Part shown: piece after piece, positions 61,691 to 64,000 of the stretch
Numbering within the stretch: the first letter of the stretch is position 1
Layout of the letters: each line of letters starts with the position of its first letter
Assembly: GCA_005281725.1 (NCBI GenBank)
Contig: SSBO01000012.1
Location: 18,673,881 to 18,737,880, forward strand
Direction of reading: 5' to 3'
From: Wuchereria bancrofti
Lineage: Eukaryota > Nematoda > Chromadorea > Rhabditida > Onchocercidae
DNA length: 64,000 bases
Notes under the pieces: model-generated
What the model was told of the DNA's origin: nothing
The model's database searches: none
What the model saw: the letters and a program-made list of their open reading frames with translations, nothing else
Position numbers and translations under genes: made by a program

Positions 61691-63626
61691 AGACATATAT
61701 TATTATCACTAATGATAGCAAAAGATTAGTTGAATGTTGTAACTTTGAATGACTTACTTAACTTAATCATTAATTATATAATGAAAATCATATTTCGTTA
61801 TGTCATTTTTGTCGTTCATTGTCACCATAATAGATTGACTTTTAATTAGTTGAAATGAAAAGCACAGAACAGATTGAAATATATATTGTTTATTATGCAC
61901 AGTTTAGCAAATCAGTAAATTTTCGTATTTCTTTAAATAAAATTTGAAAAAAAAAAAAAAAAAACAATTGATGACTGATTTATGCAGTCAGTAACAGCGC
62001 GCTATTACTACTATTAATATCACGCATATTATTATTTTATCAATTATTATTATCGTTGATCATTATTGTTGTTATTACTATCTCTACTGAGAAATTTCAA
62101 CTTGTTAATAATGTTGCACAAAATTTTATCTCAAACATTTGTACGTAAATATAAAAAGCATCAAAATTAACAAAAGACTTTTTTCATTTTTTAAACGATT
62201 GTTTAGAGAAATATGAAATAAAAAAAAATCTTCCTCTCAATATCAGCGTTACCAATGTTGACAATGAAAAAGTAAATAAAAATATATCTTCCGAAAAAAA
62301 AAATAAGAAATGGAAGAACATTTCTCAAAGACAAACTTTGACACTAATTTTGAATTAGGAATGTAGCATATGTGATTAAAAAATATTTCAAAAATATTTG
62401 TGCATACAACTTTTATCATTTCTTTTTTTAAACAAATAAAAAAAAAATTAAATATAAATAAGAATTACATGAAAATCTTCATGCAAAAGAATTGATTTTA
62501 TTGTGAAAAAGTAGTATAATTTTAATAAAAAAATTGAAAAAAAATTTGTTAAAGTTTTTGTTCACAATTTTCATAAAATTTCCATATGTGAACAATTGTT
62601 GAAGAGAACAAAATTTCATATTTCATATTTCACTTTGTTGCCAGCGCATTGTAAATTTCAACCGATTTTTGAAATGAGTCATCGTCATGTTCTATGTCAC
62701 CTTTTAAAACAATGCCATATTTTGTTTAATATGATCACTAATTTCTGAATTGTTAGATTTCATAAAATGTGTAAAAATTATAATATGTGACATTGAAAAA
62801 AAAAAAGAAATTGAAAAGCCATTTGGATATGAAACAAATCAAATATCAGTTGTTTTATTACTTTTGAACTTTTGAACAATTTTTTGTTGAAATTTACCAC
62901 ATTACCATAATAACACATTCATTTGAAAATTTAAAACATCAATTAAATATTTACTTAACAATTTTTCTTATTTGTAATATCAAAATTGATAATTGCGTCT
63001 TTATTTCAATTATTATTTCGCCTTTTTTTGTTTTTTTCTTTTAATTATGTAAATATCTTTTATTCTTAATAGTTTACATAATGAATCATAATCTTTTTCA
63101 AACTTCGGATTTAATAGCAATGTTATTTTAAATTCCAAAAATTTCACATTATAAATTAAAAAGAAAAATGTTTATAATATAAATTAATTGTAGCTAGCAA
63201 TGATTCATTTTAAGAATAGTCCTCAATTCAGTTTAAATAGCTTTAAATTAAATGAAGAAAGCGAACTGACTTTTCTATCACTGAAAAAGAAATGGAAGAA
63301 ATTGAAGTACCCCTTTGCTTGTAAATGTATCAAAAGGAAAGGTTTTGAAATGAAATGACTAAAATTAAATTCAATTTCTATAACTTTGTCATTCAAATTG
63401 AAAACAAAAAATGAAGAAAAACGATACGATATAGCTGAGAGATGCTTTCTCATAAAATATCTTATTTAAGCTATGGGAAAGAATAGGAAAATACTATGAA
63501 GTCTAATAAATTTCAGAGAGATGTAATTTGAGTTAAATGCGAAGTGGTTGACATTTTGTGACAGTATGATCAATGTGGTATAAATAGAAAGTATTCCTGC
63601 ATGTCTTTTCTTAAAAGTTAAATACA
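61691..63626. other. Intergenic, no supported gene
   Basis: Very AT-rich with poly-A and poly-T runs and an (ATT)n-like stretch at 62005-62080. It should contain the promoter of the SLC17-type gene. The frame at 63223-63453 (minus) has no family resemblance. A TATAAATA occurs at about 63580. Confidence 0.5.
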
Positions 63627-63743
63627 TTAAACAAACTGAAATCTTTTTTCTTCGTCTTTTCCACCTTCAGTTTTTCTGTTATTATTTGATGCCTGTTTGA
63701 TTTGACCGGTCTCTTCGAATAATCCAGGTGGGAAAGTGTCGAA
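63627..63743 (-). CDS. Last exon of an unidentified gene entering from the right
   Basis: After a TTTTATTCAG acceptor the minus-strand exon encodes FDTFPPGLFEETGQIKQASN, then a hydrophilic tail (NRKTEGGKDEEKRFQFV) and TAA. Composition and the clean acceptor support a real terminal exon. The body of the gene lies beyond the window. The family is not recognised. Confidence 0.5.
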   Translation of the reverse strand, partial: FDTFPPGLFEETGQIKQASNNNRKTEGGKDEEKRFQFV

Positions 63744-64000
63744 CTGAATAAAAATTTAGTTAATCAAAACTCAAAACTAATAAACAACTTAAGAATATAC
63801 CATTAATAGTTAAAATGCAAGCAAATTTTAATTTCAGTCATTTATTTTTTTCCAAAGTTAACTTCGACCAACGATATCTTTAATATGATCAATAATTAGT
63901 GCGGCATTAATGATAATTAACTTTAAATTAATCAAATTATACAATGGTTTAGTTAAATAAGTGAGTTATCGAATTTTACAGGATTTAGCAATATATAAAA

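Noticed and set aside
1..64000. Bacterial features (CRISPR, integrons, phage, Wolbachia insert)
   Set aside because: No regularly spaced repeats, no long intronless bacterial-like frames, and all recognised genes have eukaryotic introns.

Overview
This window is nuclear DNA from a nematode. It is AT-rich, with genes split into many short exons bounded by GT...TTTCAG-type introns. The gene set is animal-like: a GARP subunit, a tectonic, an SLC17 transporter and mitochondrial succinate dehydrogenase. It also contains families typical of worms: a CK1-type kinase, a compact tyrosine phosphatase and MIG-18-like cysteine repeats. A parasitic (filarial-type, clade III) species is my best guess, but the sequence alone does not prove it. 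Nothing prokaryotic was seen: no CRISPR, no bacterial operon and no obvious Wolbachia insertion. Most genes were reassembled by eye from exons whose splice phases agree, so exon ends are predictions.

Layout. 1-1.05 kb: three exons of an unidentified membrane protein (minus), running off the left edge. 2.2-8.03 kb: a composite repeat block with direct repeats, three copies of an inverted module, a large palindrome and a GT-rich minisatellite. 8.46-8.64 kb: an orphan Ig-like C-terminal exon (minus). 11.2-11.7 kb: a small secreted Gly/Tyr/Ser-rich protein (minus). 13.48-16.2 kb: a tectonic-family gene (minus). 18.7-21.98 kb: a complete CK1-like kinase (plus). 24.1-27.6 kb: a secreted MIG-18-like repeat protein (plus), convergent with an EGF-like secreted protein at 27.9-30.9 kb (minus). 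31.69-31.98 kb: a small two-exon gene (plus). 32.35-36.01 kb: a protein tyrosine phosphatase (plus). 37.4-42.3 kb: vps-52 (minus). 43.13-46.85 and 48.44-53.81 kb: two tandem, full-length SDHA paralogues (minus). 55.06-59.53 kb: an SLC17-type transporter (minus). 58.31-61.69 kb: a perfect 1.69-kb direct duplication split by a single N, almost certainly an assembly join. 63.63-63.74 kb: the last exon of an unidentified minus-strand gene entering from the right.

How the genes relate. The right half is a run of minus-strand genes (SLC17, SDHA copy 2, SDHA copy 1, vps-52). The SDHA pair shares every intron position I could check, so it arose by tandem gene duplication. This recalls the stage-specific flavoprotein isoforms of complex II known in Ascaris. 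The most interesting points are the SDHA pair, an apparent alternative terminal exon in the MIG-18-like gene, an in-frame stop formed at a splice junction in the EGF-like gene, and fossil exon duplications in vps-52 and the tectonic gene. I found no clearly new molecular system.
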